Below are positions 38,227 to 48,444 of a stretch of DNA of 64,000 nt, in pieces. The stretch lies in assembly GCA_018261895.1 (NCBI GenBank), contig JAGTRT010000011.1, positions 55,053 to 119,052 of the forward strand, read 5' to 3'. A program made the translations under genes and the position numbers. Numbering within the stretch: the stretch's first letter is position 1; each line of letters begins with the position of its first letter. Under the pieces are notes generated by a model. That model did no database searches. It worked only from the letters and a program-made list of their open reading frames with translations, and was not told where the DNA came from. Source of the DNA: Pseudomonadota bacterium. GTDB lineage: Bacteria > Pseudomonadota > Gammaproteobacteria > Burkholderiales > Rhodocyclaceae.

Positions 38227-38903
38227 TTGTGGTGGAGGTCTTTGAAAGTAAGGGCTTGTTGGTAGGCAACAAGGAGACTGGATACTAGCGCATCGCAATC
38301 GGCACTGTCCACCGGCTTGCCTTCGTTGTAGCCGTAGGGCACGCAGAAGGTGGGCGAACCGGCGGCACGGGCGGCCAGGATGTCGTTTTCCGAGTCGCCT
38401 ACATGCAGGTTGCGGTCCGGCCGCACGTTGAACAGGCGGCAGGCGTGCAGGATGGGCTCGGGATGCGGCTTCTTGTGGGCGGTTGTGTCGCCGGAAACGA
38501 CGACGTCGAAATAGCTCGTCAGCCCCATGCGGTCGAGCAGTTGCTCGGTAAACATGCCCGGCTTGTTCGTCACGACCCCCATCTTCACGCCGCTGGCCTT
38601 CCAGGCATCAAGCCCTTCCAGAACACCTTCGTAAATTTGGCAAAATTTCCCGTTGACCGTCAAATAGTGCTTTTTGAAGGACTCGATGGCAGCGTGAAGC
38701 TGTTCGTCCGTCGGCGGATGCTCGTGGGTCAGGCAACGCTCGACGAGCACGGCCATGCCCTTGCCGACGAAGCTGTGCACCTCGGCCGGCGTGCGCGGCG
38801 GGGCGCCGATGTCGTCAAGCATCAGCCGGCAGGCCTCGGCCAGGTCGGCAATGGTGTCGAGCAGCGTGCCGTCGAGGTCGAAGGTTACGGATTGGAAGTG
38901 CAT
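38223..38903 (-). CDS. gph: phosphoglycolate phosphatase
   Basis: A 226-residue HAD-superfamily hydrolase removing phosphate from 2-phosphoglycolate. Motif I FDLDGTLLDT, motif II VVTNKPG, motif III Lys in TAHKKPHPEP, motif IV HVGDSENDILAARAAG. Order rpe-gph-trpE is the usual proteobacterial one. A repeat copy lies in frame in the cap/linker region (YLTVNGKFCQIYEGVLEGL). Relatives often have a VNG segment here, so the element may have landed on or remodelled a similar sequence. Start overlaps the rpe stop (TGATG). Confidence 0.94.
   Translation of the reverse strand: MHFQSVTFDLDGTLLDTIADLAEACRLMLDDIGAPPRTPAEVHSFVGKGMAVLVERCLTHEHPPTDEQLHAAIESFKKHYLTVNGKFCQIYEGVLEGLDAWKASGVKMGVVTNKPGMFTEQLLDRMGLTSYFDVVVSGDTTAHKKPHPEPILHACRLFNVRPDRNLHVGDSENDILAARAAGSPTFCVPYGYNEGKPVDSADCDALVSSLLVAYQQALTFKDLHHK
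38632..38664 (-). repeat. dispersed two-palindrome repeat, copy l (within gph)
   Basis: TAAATTTGGCAAAATTTCC followed by CGTTGACCGTCAAA. Core variant CGTTGACC instead of GGTTGACC, shared with copies m and o. Confidence 0.8.
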
Positions 38904-39604
38904 CAGACTTTGGCCAGTTCGCCGCGCAGGGCGCCGATGATCGAATCGTAGCGATGCGGGTCGGCATCCTTGCCGGCGCCATAGACGGCTGAACCGGCAA
39001 CGAAGGCGTCGACACCGGCGCGGGCGATTTCGGCGATGTTGGCGGTGTTCACGCCACCATCGATTTCGAGGCGGATGCGCCGACCGGTTTCCTTTTCGTA
39101 AGCGTCAAGCTTGGCCCGCGCCTGTTTGGCCTTGGCCAGCGTGCCGGGGATGAACTTCTGTCCTCCGAAGCCCGGATTGACACTCATGAGCAGGATGACG
39201 TCGATCTTGTCGAGGACGTAATCCATGTAATCGAGCGGCGTCGCCGGGTTGAAGACGAGGCCACCCTGGCATCCGGCATCGCGGATCAGCGACAGGCTGC
39301 GGTCGACGTGTTCGGAGGCTTCCGGGTGGAAGGTGATGATATTGGCCCCGGCCTTGGCAAAATCAGGGATGATGCGATCTACCGGCTTGACCATCAGATG
39401 CACGTCGATCGGCGCCGTGGTGCAGGGGCGAATGGCCTCGCACACGAGCGGACCGATGGTCAGGTTGGGAACATAATGGTTGTCCATGACGTCGAAGTGA
39501 ATCCAGTCGGCGCCCGAAGCAATGACGTTGGCCACCTCTTCGCCCAATTTGGCGAAATTGGCAGACAGAATGCTCGGCGCGATGACGTAATCTTTGGCTG
39601 ACAT
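38903..39604 (-). CDS. rpe: ribulose-phosphate 3-epimerase
   Basis: A 233-residue TIM barrel interconverting ribulose 5-phosphate and xylulose 5-phosphate. Motifs: [74 protein letters not shown] and [12 protein letters not shown], including the metal-binding His and Asp residues. First gene of the rpe-gph-trpL-trpE unit, divergent from apaG with a 38-bp spacer. Confidence 0.96.
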   Translation of the reverse strand: MSAKDYVIAPSILSANFAKLGEEVANVIASGADWIHFDVMDNHYVPNLTIGPLVCEAIRPCTTAPIDVHLMVKPVDRIIPDFAKAGANIITFHPEASEHVDRSLSLIRDAGCQGGLVFNPATPLDYMDYVLDKIDVILLMSVNPGFGGQKFIPGTLAKAKQARAKLDAYEKETGRRIRLEIDGGVNTANIAEIARAGVDAFVAGSAVYGAGKDADPHRYDSIIGALRGELAKV

Positions 39605-39642
39605 GATGTTTCCCTGAACAAAAACAGATAGACGATTATCCC

Positions 39643-40026
39643 ATGCCCGACACCGACAAGTACCAAATTGAGATCCATCCCATGCCGCAGTTCATCCCGG
39701 AGCAATCCGACCCGGAGAACGACCGCTACATCTTCGCCTACACGATCACCATCAAGAATGTCGGCAGCGTCCCAGCCCAGCTCGTTTCGCGGCACTGGAT
39801 CATCACCGACGGCAACAACGAGGTGCAGGAAGTGCGTGGCCTCGGCGTCGTCGGCAAGCAGCCGCTGCTGCAGCCGGGCGAAAGCTTCCAGTACACCAGC
39901 GGCTCGTCGATGACGACCCCGATCGGCACGATGAAAGGCACTTACCAGATGGTCGCCGAGGACGGCACGCATTTCGAGGCGGTGATTCCCGAGTTCGTCC
40001 TGGCCAGCCCGCGCGCCCTGCATTGA
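39643..40026 (+). CDS. apaG: ApaG family protein (Co2+/Mg2+ efflux-associated)
   Basis: A 127-residue fibronectin-III-like beta sandwich. Conserved segments are [31 protein letters not shown] and [35 protein letters not shown], near-invariant in ApaG. Biochemical role is unsettled; E. coli apaG mutants show altered metal tolerance. The stop overlaps the TTG start of the methyltransferase gene. Confidence 0.95.
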   Translation: MPDTDKYQIEIHPMPQFIPEQSDPENDRYIFAYTITIKNVGSVPAQLVSRHWIITDGNNEVQEVRGLGVVGKQPLLQPGESFQYTSGSSMTTPIGTMKGTYQMVAEDGTHFEAVIPEFVLASPRALH

Positions 40027-40616
40027 GCCTCAAGCACAGCTACACGCTGATCGCACCGTTCTATGATGCGGCGATTGCCCGGGCCACGCAGGCCGCCCGG
40101 GTACGCAGCCTGTCTGCGCTACCGAAGGAAGCCGGACGCGTATTGCTGGCCGGCGTCGGCACCGGTCTCGACCTGCCACACCTGCCTGCGCAGCACCGCT
40201 ACGTCGGCCTCGACCTCAATCAGGCCATGCTGCGCCGAGCCCTGTCCCGCGCCAGCCACGTCGATTTCCTACCGGTTCAGGGCGATGCCCAGCGCCTGCC
40301 GTTTGCCGACGCCTCGTTCGACAGCGCCGTGCTGCACCTGATTCTGGCCGTCGTGCCGCAGCCGGCCCATTGCTTCGCGGAAATCGAACGGGTACTGAAG
40401 CCCGGCGGGCAGGTGCTCGTTTTTGACAAGTTTTTGCGTCGAGGCCAACCGGCCATTCTGCGCCGGCTGATCAACCCGCTGATGCGCCGGGTAGCGACGC
40501 GGCTCGATGTGGTCTTTGAAGATTTGCTCAGCGAAGCGCCCAGCCTGGCGCTGGAGCACGACCAGCCAGCCCTAGCCGGCGGTTGGTTCCGAATGATCCG
40601 GCTCAGGAAGCTCTGA
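40023..40616 (+). CDS. class I SAM-dependent methyltransferase
   Basis: A 197-residue protein with a TTG start overlapping the apaG stop (TTGA). The next in-frame Met is too far inside the domain to serve. SAM-binding motif I LLAGVGTGLDLPHLP, acidic loop YVGLDLNQAML, post-I VQGDAQRLPFADASFDSAVLHLILAVVP and motif III VLKPGGQVLVFDKF. It resembles UbiE/phosphatidylethanolamine N-methyltransferase-like enzymes, but the substrate is unknown. Its 3' end overlaps the convergent AI-2E permease gene by 45 bp. Confidence 0.85.
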   Translation: MSLKHSYTLIAPFYDAAIARATQAARVRSLSALPKEAGRVLLAGVGTGLDLPHLPAQHRYVGLDLNQAMLRRALSRASHVDFLPVQGDAQRLPFADASFDSAVLHLILAVVPQPAHCFAEIERVLKPGGQVLVFDKFLRRGQPAILRRLINPLMRRVATRLDVVFEDLLSEAPSLALEHDQPALAGGWFRMIRLRKL

Positions 40617-41702
40617 GGCCGGCGGCTCGGGGGCAACTTCCGGCACATCCTTACCAAGCACGTCCTCAATCCAGGCCAGGGTCAGCGTGTAAGTCACGGC
40701 CAGAACGACCGGCCCGACAAAGATGCCGATCAGGCCGAAGCTCAGCATGCCACCGATGACGCCGGCGAAAATCAGTAGCAGTGGCAGATCGGCGCCGCGT
40801 TTGATGAGCATGGGTCGCAGGAAATTGTCGAGGCTGCCGACAATCAGGCTCCAGACGAGCAGCGCCGTAGCCCAACCGGTGGCATCCATCCAGAACAGCC
40901 AGCCGACGGCCGGCAGCAACACCAGTATCGGGCCGATCTGCGCAATGCACAGCATCAGCATGACGGCCGAGAGCAGCGAGGCGAACGGCACCCCGGCCAT
41001 GGCCAGGCCGATTCCGCCCAACACCGTCTGAACGATGGCGGTGACCCCGACCCCGAGTGCCACGCCACGGATGGCCTGCCCGGCCAGAATGATCGAGTTC
41101 TCGCCGCGCTCGCCGGCCAGGCGCCGGCCAAAACGACGCGCCATGCTGGCCCCGGCCTCGCCGCCCGAATAAAGGATGGCTGCGATGGTCACCACCAGCA
41201 GGAATTGGATCAACATGCCGCCGACGCTCCCCACCTGAGCGAGCACCCACTTACCGGCATCGGCCGCATACGGTGTCACCCTGCCCACAATGCCGGTGCT
41301 CCCCGCAGCATCCAGCTGGGCCCACGCCGTGGCAAGACGCTCACCGACCAGGGGCAGCGACTTGACCCATGCGGGTGGCGGCGGAAGACCGTCGGCAACA
41401 AAGGATTTGCCGGCCGCGGTTAACTGCGCGGAATGATCGAGAATGGTATCGACCGCAAGCCACAGGGGCAGCACCAGCAGCAACAGCATGGCCACCGACA
41501 TGATCACGACTGCCGGACCACGCCGGTTGCCCAGACGGATTTCCAGCGAACGGAAGGCCGGCCAGGTGGCAACGACAATCATCGTCGCCCACACCGCCGC
41601 TGCCAGAAAAGGCATGAGCACCCACACCGACAGGCCAATCAGCCCTAGGATGCAAAGAATGGCCAGCGTATTGCGGGCCAGGTCACGGCGGATTTCAGTC
41701 AT
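40572..41702 (-). CDS. AI-2E family transporter (PerM/YdiK-like)
   Basis: A 376-residue protein with about eight helices: LARNTLAILCILGLIGLSVWVLMPFLAAAVWATMIVVATWPAF at the start, a central periplasmic segment, then VTAIVQTVLGGIGLAMAGVPFASLLS and the family core MLIKRGADLPLLLIFAGVIGGMLSFGLIGIFVGPVVLAVTYTL. The acidic Pro-rich C-terminus (PEVAPEPPASELPEPDHSEP) is disordered. I use ATG 41702 (MTEIRRDLARN). Despite the family name, substrates of most members are unproven, with some acting as sodium/proton antiporters. Confidence 0.88.
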   Translation of the reverse strand: MTEIRRDLARNTLAILCILGLIGLSVWVLMPFLAAAVWATMIVVATWPAFRSLEIRLGNRRGPAVVIMSVAMLLLLVLPLWLAVDTILDHSAQLTAAGKSFVADGLPPPPAWVKSLPLVGERLATAWAQLDAAGSTGIVGRVTPYAADAGKWVLAQVGSVGGMLIQFLLVVTIAAILYSGGEAGASMARRFGRRLAGERGENSIILAGQAIRGVALGVGVTAIVQTVLGGIGLAMAGVPFASLLSAVMLMLCIAQIGPILVLLPAVGWLFWMDATGWATALLVWSLIVGSLDNFLRPMLIKRGADLPLLLIFAGVIGGMLSFGLIGIFVGPVVLAVTYTLTLAWIEDVLGKDVPEVAPEPPASELPEPDHSEPTAG

Positions 41703-41815
41703 TTTTCTGGATTCCGGGTCCGGGGCTTGCGCGGCGCGAAGCCGAGCCGCTGACATTGCGAATAGCACGGCAAAGCGAAGGCGACAAAGCTGCGCGAGTT
41801 CCGGGCATGGAATCT

Positions 41816-43042
41816 CTAACTGCGGTAATCGGCGTTGATCTTTACGTAGTCGTAGGAGAAATCGCAGGTGTAAACGTTCGCCTGCGCCGCGCCACGCCCG
41901 AGATCGACCCGCACCATGATTTCAGCCTGCGCCATGACGCGGGCGCCGTCCTCTTCCTTGTAGGCGGCAGCCCGGCCGCCCTTTTCGGCGACCAGCACGT
42001 CGTCGAGCCAAACCTTGACGCCATCGACATCGAGGTCGGTGATGCCGGCGTAGCCGACGGCGGCCAGAATGCGGCCGAGATTGGGGTCGGAGGCGAAGAA
42101 GGCCGTCTTGACCAGCGGCGAATGACCGATGGCGTAACCGACCTTGCGGCACTCCTCGACGTCCTTGCCGCCCTGGACGGCAACGGTGATGAACTTGGTG
42201 GCACCTTCGCCATCGCGGACAATGGCCTGCGCCAGTTCGACGGAGACGGCAATGATGGCGGCCTTGACCTCGGCCCATCCGGCATCGCTTTCCGACGTGA
42301 AGCTGGCGCCGGACTGGCCGGTGGCGATCATCACGTAGGAATCGTTGGTCGAGGTGTCGCCATCGACGGTGATGCAGTTGAACGAGGCATCGGCCGCTTC
42401 CTTGACCAGCTTGTCGAGCAGCGGCTGGGCGATTCCGGCGTCGGTGGCGAGGAAACCGAGCATGGTCGCCATGTTCGGCTTGATCATGCCGGCGCCCTTG
42501 GAAATTCCTGAAATGGCCACTTTTTTCCCGTTGACCGTCAAAGTCCGCGAAGCGGCCTTAGCCACCGTGTCGGTCGTCATGATGCCGTGCGCGGCGGCAT
42601 GCCAGTTGTCGGCCTTGAGGTCCGAGAAGACGGCCGGCAGGCCGGCCTGGATGCGCTCGACCGGCAGCGGCTCGAGAATCACCCCGGTCGAGAAAGGCAG
42701 CACCTGCCCGGCGCCGATTCCCAGCAACTTCCCGACCGCCTCGCAGGTGGCCTGCGCTGCCTGACGCCCCGGCTCGCCGGTACCGGCGTTGGCGATGCCG
42801 GTGTTGATCACCAGCGCGCGAATTTCCTGTCCGCCCGCCAGATGTTTGCGGCAAATCTGGACCGGCGCCGCGCAGAAACGGTTTTGCGTGAAGACACCCG
42901 CCACCGTGCAGCCGGCATCGAGCGCGACCAGCGTCAGGTCGCGGCGGTTCTTCTTGCGAATCTCGGCCTCGGCGACGCCGAGACGGACACCGGCGACCGG
43001 AGAAAGTTGAGCGGCGGCAGGCGTGGCGTAATTGACTGGCAT
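41816..43042 (-). CDS. argJ: bifunctional ornithine acetyltransferase / N-acetylglutamate synthase
   Basis: A 408-residue arginine-biosynthesis enzyme. The autocleavage site is [16 protein letters not shown] (Thr of MATML becomes the new N-terminal nucleophile), with [33 protein letters not shown] and [18 protein letters not shown] also conserved. A repeat copy (42511-42543) underlies [15 protein letters not shown], immediately before the cleavage region. Relatives have a beta-hairpin there of similar length, so activity is likely retained. It follows secA, the usual order. Confidence 0.95.
   Translation of the reverse strand: MPVNYATPAAAQLSPVAGVRLGVAEAEIRKKNRRDLTLVALDAGCTVAGVFTQNRFCAAPVQICRKHLAGGQEIRALVINTGIANAGTGEPGRQAAQATCEAVGKLLGIGAGQVLPFSTGVILEPLPVERIQAGLPAVFSDLKADNWHAAAHGIMTTDTVAKAASRTLTVNGKKVAISGISKGAGMIKPNMATMLGFLATDAGIAQPLLDKLVKEAADASFNCITVDGDTSTNDSYVMIATGQSGASFTSESDAGWAEVKAAIIAVSVELAQAIVRDGEGATKFITVAVQGGKDVEECRKVGYAIGHSPLVKTAFFASDPNLGRILAAVGYAGITDLDVDGVKVWLDDVLVAEKGGRAAAYKEEDGARVMAQAEIMVRVDLGRGAAQANVYTCDFSYDYVKINADYRS
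42511..42543 (-). repeat. dispersed repeat core, copy m (within argJ)
   Basis: AAATGGCCACTTTTTT followed by CCCGTTGACCGTCAAAG. The core is exact for the CGTTGACC variant and the AT arm is partly retained. In frame as LTVNGKK. Confidence 0.65.
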
Positions 43043-43090
43043 TCTCTTGGCTCCAAAAGCATCAAGGCACCTCGCGGGTGCCTTGGGGTG

Positions 43091-45799
43091 TCAGGAAAGT
43101 TTTCCGTGGCAGTGTTTGTATTTCTTGCCCGACCCGCAAGGACAGGGGTCGTTTCGCCCGATCTTCGGGCCGGCATCGGCCGGCTGCTGGGGCTGTGCCT
43201 CGTCGCCGTTCTCCAGGGCCTCGTCGTAACCGGCGTGCTGATACTGGACGTTCTGCACATCGGCGTGCGGTGCGGTTTCCTCGACGTCTTCCTGCGAACG
43301 GATCTGCACGGTAAAGACAATGCGGGTGACTTCCTTGCGCACGAGGTCGAGCAAGCCTTCGAACAGCTCGAAGGCTTCGCGCTTGTATTCCTGCTTGGGA
43401 TTCTTCTGGGCGTAGCCGCGCAGATGGATACCCTGGCGCAGGTGATCAAGCGCCGCGAGGTGCTCGCGCCAATGGCTGTCGAGGCTCTGCAACATGACAT
43501 TGCGCTCGAACTGCTGGAAATTCGTCGCGCCGACCAGATCGACCTTGGCCTGATAGGCCGCATCGGCTTCCTTGATGATCCGGTCGAGGATTTCCTCATC
43601 GGACAGGGTCGGCTCATCCTTGAACCACTGCGTGACCGGGGCGCTGATCTGCAGATCGCCGGACAACGCCCGCTCAAGGCCTTCCATGTCCCACTGCTCT
43701 TCGACCGAATCGGCCGGCACGTAGGTACGGAAGATGTCGGCAATCACGCTCTGGCGCATCGCCGTGATGGTTTCGGAAATGTCGTCCGTCTCCAGCAACT
43801 CGTTGCGCTGCTGGTAGATGACCTTGCGCTGGTCATTGGACACATCGTCGTATTCCAGCAATTGCTTGCGGATATCGAAGTTGCGGGCCTCGACCTTGCG
43901 CTGAGCGGATTCCAGCGAACGGGTGACGAGCGGGTGCTCGATCGCCTCGCCTTCCGGCATCTTCAGCTTGTCCATGATGGCGCGCAGGCGCTCGCCGGCG
44001 AAGATGCGCAGAAGCGGATCGTCCAGCGACAGGTAGAAACGCGACGAACCGGCGTCGCCCTGGCGACCGGCACGGCCGCGCAACTGGTTGTCGATGCGGC
44101 GGGATTCGTGGCGCTCGGAACCGATGATGTGCAAGCCGCCAGCAGCCAGCACGGCATTGTGCACTTCCTGCCACTCGGCCTTCATCGCGGCAGCCTTCTG
44201 CTCACGCTCGGCCGCCGGCAGCGACTCGTCGTCGCGAATGGCGGCCAGTTGCTTCTCGATATTGCCGCCGAGCACGATATCAGTACCGCGACCGGCCATG
44301 TTGGTGGCGATGGTCACCATGCCGGGACGACCGGCCTGGACGACGATTTCAGCTTCGCGGGCGTGTTGCTTGGCATTCAGTACCTGATGCGACAGCTTTT
44401 CCTTGTCGAGCAGTCCGGACAGCAACTCCGAGGCTTCAATCGAGGTCGTGCCGACCAGCACGGGCTGACCGCGCTTCGAGCAATCCTTGATGTCGGCAAT
44501 GATCGCCGCGTGTTTCTCGTCGGCGGTCTTGTACACCAAGTCGTTCATGTCCTTGCGGACCATCGGACGATGCGTCGGGATCACGACCGTTTCCAGACCG
44601 TAGATCTGGTGGAATTCGTAGGCTTCAGTGTCCGCCGTGCCAGTCATGCCGGACAGCTTGTTGTACATCCGGAAATAGTTCTGGAAGGTGATCGAGGCCA
44701 GCGTCTGGTTCTCGGCCTGGATCTTCACGCCTTCCTTGGCTTCGACGGCCTGGTGCAGGCCATCGGACCAGCGGCGCCCAACCATGAGGCGGCCGGTAAA
44801 TTCGTCAACGATGACCACTTCGCCGTTCTGCACGACGTAATGCTGATCCTTGTGGAAGAGTGTCAGACCACGCAGCGCAGCGTTCAGATGGTGCATCAGC
44901 GTGATATTGGCCGCGTCGTACAGGCTGGTGCCTTCCTTGAGCAGGCCATGCTCGGCCAGCAACTCCTCGGCATGCTCGTAACCGGCTTCGGAAAGATGGA
45001 CCTGATGGCCCTTCTCGTCGACCCAGTAGTCGCCCTCGCCGTTCTCTTCCATCGCCCGCGTCAGATTGGGGACAACGTCCTTCATGCGCAGGTAAAGCTC
45101 GGTGTGGTCTTCCGCCTGACCGGAAATGATCAGCGGCGTACGCGCTTCGTCGATCAGGATCGAATCCACTTCGTCGACGATGGCGAAATTCAACTCGCGC
45201 TGGACCCGTTCGCTGGCCGAATAGACCATGTTGTCGCGCAGGTAGTCGAACCCGAATTCGTTGTTGGTGCCGTAGGTAATGTCGGCAGCGTAGGCGGCCT
45301 GCTTGGCCTCGTGATCCATCTGCGACAGATTGACGCCAACGGTCAGACCGAGGAAACGATGCAGGCGCCCCATCCAGTCGGAGTCGCGGGTCGCCAGGTA
45401 ATCATTGACCGTGATGACATGCACGCCCTTACCGGAAATGGCATTCAGGTAGGCCGGCAGCGTACCAACCAGCGTCTTGCCCTCACCCGTACGCATTTCG
45501 GCGATGTTACCGTCGTGCAGCACCATGCCGCCGATCAGCTGGACGTCAAAATGGCGCATGCCCAGCGACCGCACACCCGCTTCGCGCACCACGGCAAACG
45601 CCTCGGGTAGCATCGCGTCGAGCGTTTCGCCATTGGCATAGCGCTGACGGAACTCGTCCGTCTTGGCCCGCAGCGCCTCGTCGGAAAGCGCCTGCATGGC
45701 CGGCTCAAGCGCATTGATGCGCTTGACCACCTGGGTGTATTGCTTGATCAGCCGGTCGTTGCGGCTGCCGAAAATCTTTTTGAGTAGGCCGGATATCAT
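43091..45799 (-). CDS. secA: preprotein translocase ATPase SecA
   Basis: A 902-residue motor of the Sec pathway, full length. NBD1 Walker [20 protein letters not shown], Walker [22 protein letters not shown], preprotein-crosslinking domain, NBD2 with [12 protein letters not shown] and [17 protein letters not shown]-type [25 protein letters not shown], helical scaffold domain, and the C-terminal zinc finger [17 protein letters not shown], which binds SecB. It lies between the M23 peptidase and argJ as in pseudomonads. Confidence 0.98.
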   Translation of the reverse strand: MISGLLKKIFGSRNDRLIKQYTQVVKRINALEPAMQALSDEALRAKTDEFRQRYANGETLDAMLPEAFAVVREAGVRSLGMRHFDVQLIGGMVLHDGNIAEMRTGEGKTLVGTLPAYLNAISGKGVHVITVNDYLATRDSDWMGRLHRFLGLTVGVNLSQMDHEAKQAAYAADITYGTNNEFGFDYLRDNMVYSASERVQRELNFAIVDEVDSILIDEARTPLIISGQAEDHTELYLRMKDVVPNLTRAMEENGEGDYWVDEKGHQVHLSEAGYEHAEELLAEHGLLKEGTSLYDAANITLMHHLNAALRGLTLFHKDQHYVVQNGEVVIVDEFTGRLMVGRRWSDGLHQAVEAKEGVKIQAENQTLASITFQNYFRMYNKLSGMTGTADTEAYEFHQIYGLETVVIPTHRPMVRKDMNDLVYKTADEKHAAIIADIKDCSKRGQPVLVGTTSIEASELLSGLLDKEKLSHQVLNAKQHAREAEIVVQAGRPGMVTIATNMAGRGTDIVLGGNIEKQLAAIRDDESLPAAEREQKAAAMKAEWQEVHNAVLAAGGLHIIGSERHESRRIDNQLRGRAGRQGDAGSSRFYLSLDDPLLRIFAGERLRAIMDKLKMPEGEAIEHPLVTRSLESAQRKVEARNFDIRKQLLEYDDVSNDQRKVIYQQRNELLETDDISETITAMRQSVIADIFRTYVPADSVEEQWDMEGLERALSGDLQISAPVTQWFKDEPTLSDEEILDRIIKEADAAYQAKVDLVGATNFQQFERNVMLQSLDSHWREHLAALDHLRQGIHLRGYAQKNPKQEYKREAFELFEGLLDLVRKEVTRIVFTVQIRSQEDVEETAPHADVQNVQYQHAGYDEALENGDEAQPQQPADAGPKIGRNDPCPCGSGKKYKHCHGKLS

Positions 45800-45896
45800 C
45801 GCGATGAAATAGGGTTTGCGCAGTGCGGCAAAACGGCGATTCTAACACGCCACCATGACCCGATGATGACGAGCTAAATCAAGACATCATCCCGAA

Positions 45897-46817
45897 CTAG
45901 CGACGCTTGACCAGTGCGTACTCGTCGCCCTGCTTGAGGAAATGAGCCGGATTCTGGGCCACACCCAGCATGCGCACCTCGAAATGCAGATGAGGCCCGG
46001 TCGAGCGACCGGTCGTGCCAACCGCCCCGATCAATGCGCCACGTTTGATCAGCGCCCCCGCCTGAACCTCCATGCGCGACAGGTGAGCATAGCGCGTGGT
46101 CAGCCCCTCGCCATGATCGACCTCGATGAGATTTCCATACTCCGGATGATAGGCTGCCGACAAGACCACGCCGTCAGCCGCCACCACCACGCTGGTCCCG
46201 GGCTCGGCGGAAAAATCCATCCCTTCGTGCATGGAGCGCAAGCCGGCAATCGGATCGGCGCGATGACCGAACGGCGACCCCAGCGAGGCATCCTTGACCG
46301 GCAGGATGGTCGGCAACAGCCGATCCTTGACCCGTTTTTCCAGCAACTTCAGTTCAAGATAAGCGAGATCGTCACTGCGCTGATCAACCTCCTGCGCCAG
46401 GCGATCGATTTCCTGCTGGAGCTCGTTCGCCGACATCGGCGCGGCGATGTACGGCCCGCCCTGCCCGCGCCTGGCGGCATCGGCAGCGACCTGGCGTTTG
46501 ATGCCGACCACGCCGGAAATGCGCTCACCCAGCGAATCGAGCTGCATGACCTTGCCCTGCAATTCGCCCAGGCGCGTTGCCATCAATTGCAGATTGTTGT
46601 TGAGGTGATCCTGGGTCTTCTGATGCTCCTGCTGCTGCAGCGACAGCATCAAATCCTCGACGATGGGCAGGCGCAGGTGAACCGACAGCCAGGAGAACAA
46701 GGCGGACGTTGCGAAGACCAGCGCCAGAAACAGAAACAGCGCCGCCGCCAGATGGCGAGGCATAATGGTCACTGTTCTCGCTGCCTTCAAATGCCGCGAA
46801 ACCAGAATAATCTGCAT
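45897..46817 (-). CDS. M23/LytM-domain metallopeptidase (or peptidase-like) protein
   Basis: A 306-residue protein starting at ATG 46817. Cytoplasmic start, one membrane anchor (HLAAALFLFLALVFATSALFSWL), a coiled coil (about residues 55-170), then a LytM domain. The metal ligands appear complete: SPFGHRADPIAGLRSMHEGMDF (first His, Asp), HLSRME and STGPHLHFEVR (HxH). This suggests an active endopeptidase on peptidoglycan cross-links rather than an activator. The coiled-coil/LytM layout resembles EnvC/NlpD-type factors. Position between secA and dciA, upstream of the division cluster, is conserved in relatives. Confidence 0.9.
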   Translation of the reverse strand: MQIILVSRHLKAARTVTIMPRHLAAALFLFLALVFATSALFSWLSVHLRLPIVEDLMLSLQQQEHQKTQDHLNNNLQLMATRLGELQGKVMQLDSLGERISGVVGIKRQVAADAARRGQGGPYIAAPMSANELQQEIDRLAQEVDQRSDDLAYLELKLLEKRVKDRLLPTILPVKDASLGSPFGHRADPIAGLRSMHEGMDFSAEPGTSVVVAADGVVLSAAYHPEYGNLIEVDHGEGLTTRYAHLSRMEVQAGALIKRGALIGAVGTTGRSTGPHLHFEVRMLGVAQNPAHFLKQGDEYALVKRR

Positions 46818-46827
46818 GGAACCTCCA

Positions 46828-47262
46828 ATGTACAACGGGCCTGAGCACTACCTCGACAAAGACGCCGCCGCCGGCAGGGTGATGGCCCATGCCCGGTTGC
46901 TGCTCAAGCTTTCACGTCGCTTCGAAGCGGTCGCCCCGGCAGGGCTGCGCCACTCGGCTCACGTTGCCAATTACAAGCTGGGGACAATCATTATCCACGC
47001 CGATAACGGCGCGGTCGCCGCCAAGATTCGCCAGATGAGCCAGCGATTGAGCAACGAATTATCGAAAGGAGGGGCGGAGTGTAGCGGCATTGAAGTAAAA
47101 GTTCAACCCCGCCAAATTCCTTCCCAATCAACGAGTTCCACGCAGAAACCACTCTCTGCAAAGGCAATCGGCATGCTTCAGGAAACGACCGACAACCTGC
47201 CTGCAGGCCCGCTCAGAGCTGCCCTGGACAGGCTGATACGACACGCCGCTAGACGGGAATGA
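46828..47262 (+). CDS. dciA: DciA-like replicative helicase loader (DUF721)
   Basis: A 144-residue protein: YNGPEHYLDKDAAAGRVMAHARLLLKLSRRFEAVAPAGLRHSAHVANYKLGTIIIHADNGAVAAKIRQ, the DUF721 KH-like fold, with a disordered tail. DciA loads DnaB in bacteria that lack DnaC. An earlier ATG (46816) overlaps the start of the divergent M23 gene. I prefer 46828, though neither has a strong ribosome site. In Pseudomonas the homologue also sits between lpxC and the M23-secA pair, supporting the call. Its 3' end overlaps the small gene on the other strand by 14 bp. Confidence 0.82.
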   Translation: MYNGPEHYLDKDAAAGRVMAHARLLLKLSRRFEAVAPAGLRHSAHVANYKLGTIIIHADNGAVAAKIRQMSQRLSNELSKGGAECSGIEVKVQPRQIPSQSTSSTQKPLSAKAIGMLQETTDNLPAGPLRAALDRLIRHAARRE

Positions 47263-47437
47263 TCGCCAGGCGCTCGATGAACATCAGCGCAAAAACGAGC
47301 AGGGCAAAGACGATGCCGAATTTGAACAGACGCCCGCCCAGGCGCAGGTAATAGCGATTGCCGGTGAATGCGTAGATCAGCAGGCAGGCGCCAATGCTGA
47401 CGACGAGAATGGCTGCCAGCAGACGAAGCAGCCACAT
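47249..47437 (-). CDS. small two-helix membrane protein between lpxC and dciA
   Basis: 62 residues: MWLLRLLAAILVVSIGACLLIYAFTGNRYYLRLG, then LFKFGIVFALLVFALMFIERLAIIPV. Two membrane helices with a short basic loop. It begins 6 bp after the lpxC stop on the same strand, so it is co-transcribed with the dcw/lpxC unit. The clean hydropathy and coupling argue that it is real. Function unknown; I recall similar small proteins at this locus in betaproteobacteria. Confidence 0.72.
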   Translation of the reverse strand: MWLLRLLAAILVVSIGACLLIYAFTGNRYYLRLGGRLFKFGIVFALLVFALMFIERLAIIPV

Positions 47438-47443
47438 GAGGCT

Positions 47444-48361
47444 TTAGACCGCTGCCTGGGCAAGCCAGCGGGTCACCCCGCTTGGTGCGTATTCGGTTTG
47501 CTCGAAGGTGGCAATTTCCCAGCAATCCTGACGCTCAAGAAGCGTACGGGCCAGCAGGTTGTTCAGCGCATGGCCGCCCTTGTGCGACGAATAGGCCGCC
47601 AGCAGCGGATGGCCCAGGAGGTAGAGATCACCGACCGCGTCGAGAATCTTGTGTTTGACGAACTCGTCCGAATAACGCAGCCCGTCCTGATTGAGCACCC
47701 GGAACTCGTCGAGCACGATGGCATTCTCGAGGCCGCCGCCCAGCGCCAGGCCATTCTCGCGCAGATACTCGACTTCCTGCATGAAGCCGAAGGTGCGCGC
47801 CCTGGCCACTTCGCGGGTATAGGACTGCTCGGCGAAATCGATTTCTGCCTTCTGCGCCGATTTGTCGATGGCCGGATGGTTGAAAACAATGGAGAAAGCC
47901 AGACGGTAACCGTCGTAGGGCTCGAATTTCGCCCACTTGTCACCATCGCGAACCTCGATGGTCTTGGTGACGCGAATGAATTTCTTGGCGGCGTTCTGTT
48001 CCTCGATGCCAGCGGACTGGATCAGGAAGACGAACGGCGCAGCCGAACCGTCGAGGATGGGCACTTCAGGCGCATCCAGATCGATCCAGGCATTGTCGAT
48101 GCCGAGGCCGGCGAGGGCCGACATCAGGTGTTCAATGGTACCGACCTTGACCCCGTCCTTTTCGAGACAGGAGCACATGCGCGTATCGCCGACCATGACA
48201 GCCTTGGCGGGAATATCGAGCGGCTCGGGGAGGTCCACGCGACGGAAGACGATGCCGGTGTCCGGAGCTGCCGGGCGCAGGGTCATGTTGACCTTGACAC
48301 CGCCGTGCAGGCCGACGCCGGAGGCGCGAATGACAGTCTTCAACGTGCGTTGCTTGAGCAT
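47444..48361 (-). CDS. lpxC: UDP-3-O-acyl-N-acetylglucosamine deacetylase
   Basis: A 305-residue zinc enzyme, the committed step of lipid A synthesis. Zinc and catalytic residues: [16 protein letters not shown] (His), [19 protein letters not shown] (His, Asp) and [12 protein letters not shown] (catalytic His). Start at ATG 48361 ([21 protein letters not shown]), where E. coli LpxC also begins; the longer frame would add 15 unconserved residues. It follows ftsZ, as in enterics. Confidence 0.97.
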   Translation of the reverse strand: MLKQRTLKTVIRASGVGLHGGVKVNMTLRPAAPDTGIVFRRVDLPEPLDIPAKAVMVGDTRMCSCLEKDGVKVGTIEHLMSALAGLGIDNAWIDLDAPEVPILDGSAAPFVFLIQSAGIEEQNAAKKFIRVTKTIEVRDGDKWAKFEPYDGYRLAFSIVFNHPAIDKSAQKAEIDFAEQSYTREVARARTFGFMQEVEYLRENGLALGGGLENAIVLDEFRVLNQDGLRYSDEFVKHKILDAVGDLYLLGHPLLAAYSSHKGGHALNNLLARTLLERQDCWEIATFEQTEYAPSGVTRWLAQAAV

Positions 48362-48444
48362 GCTAAGTGCTTGAATGATTGGGGAAGGTGACGGATTGTA
48401 ACACAAGCCGTCACCACCCTTTTTCAGAGAGAGTTTTTGTTACA

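Noticed and set aside
42587..45610. A 1007-codon plus-strand frame opposite argJ and secA.
   Set aside because: Shadow of secA/argJ codon usage; low-complexity composition and no domain.
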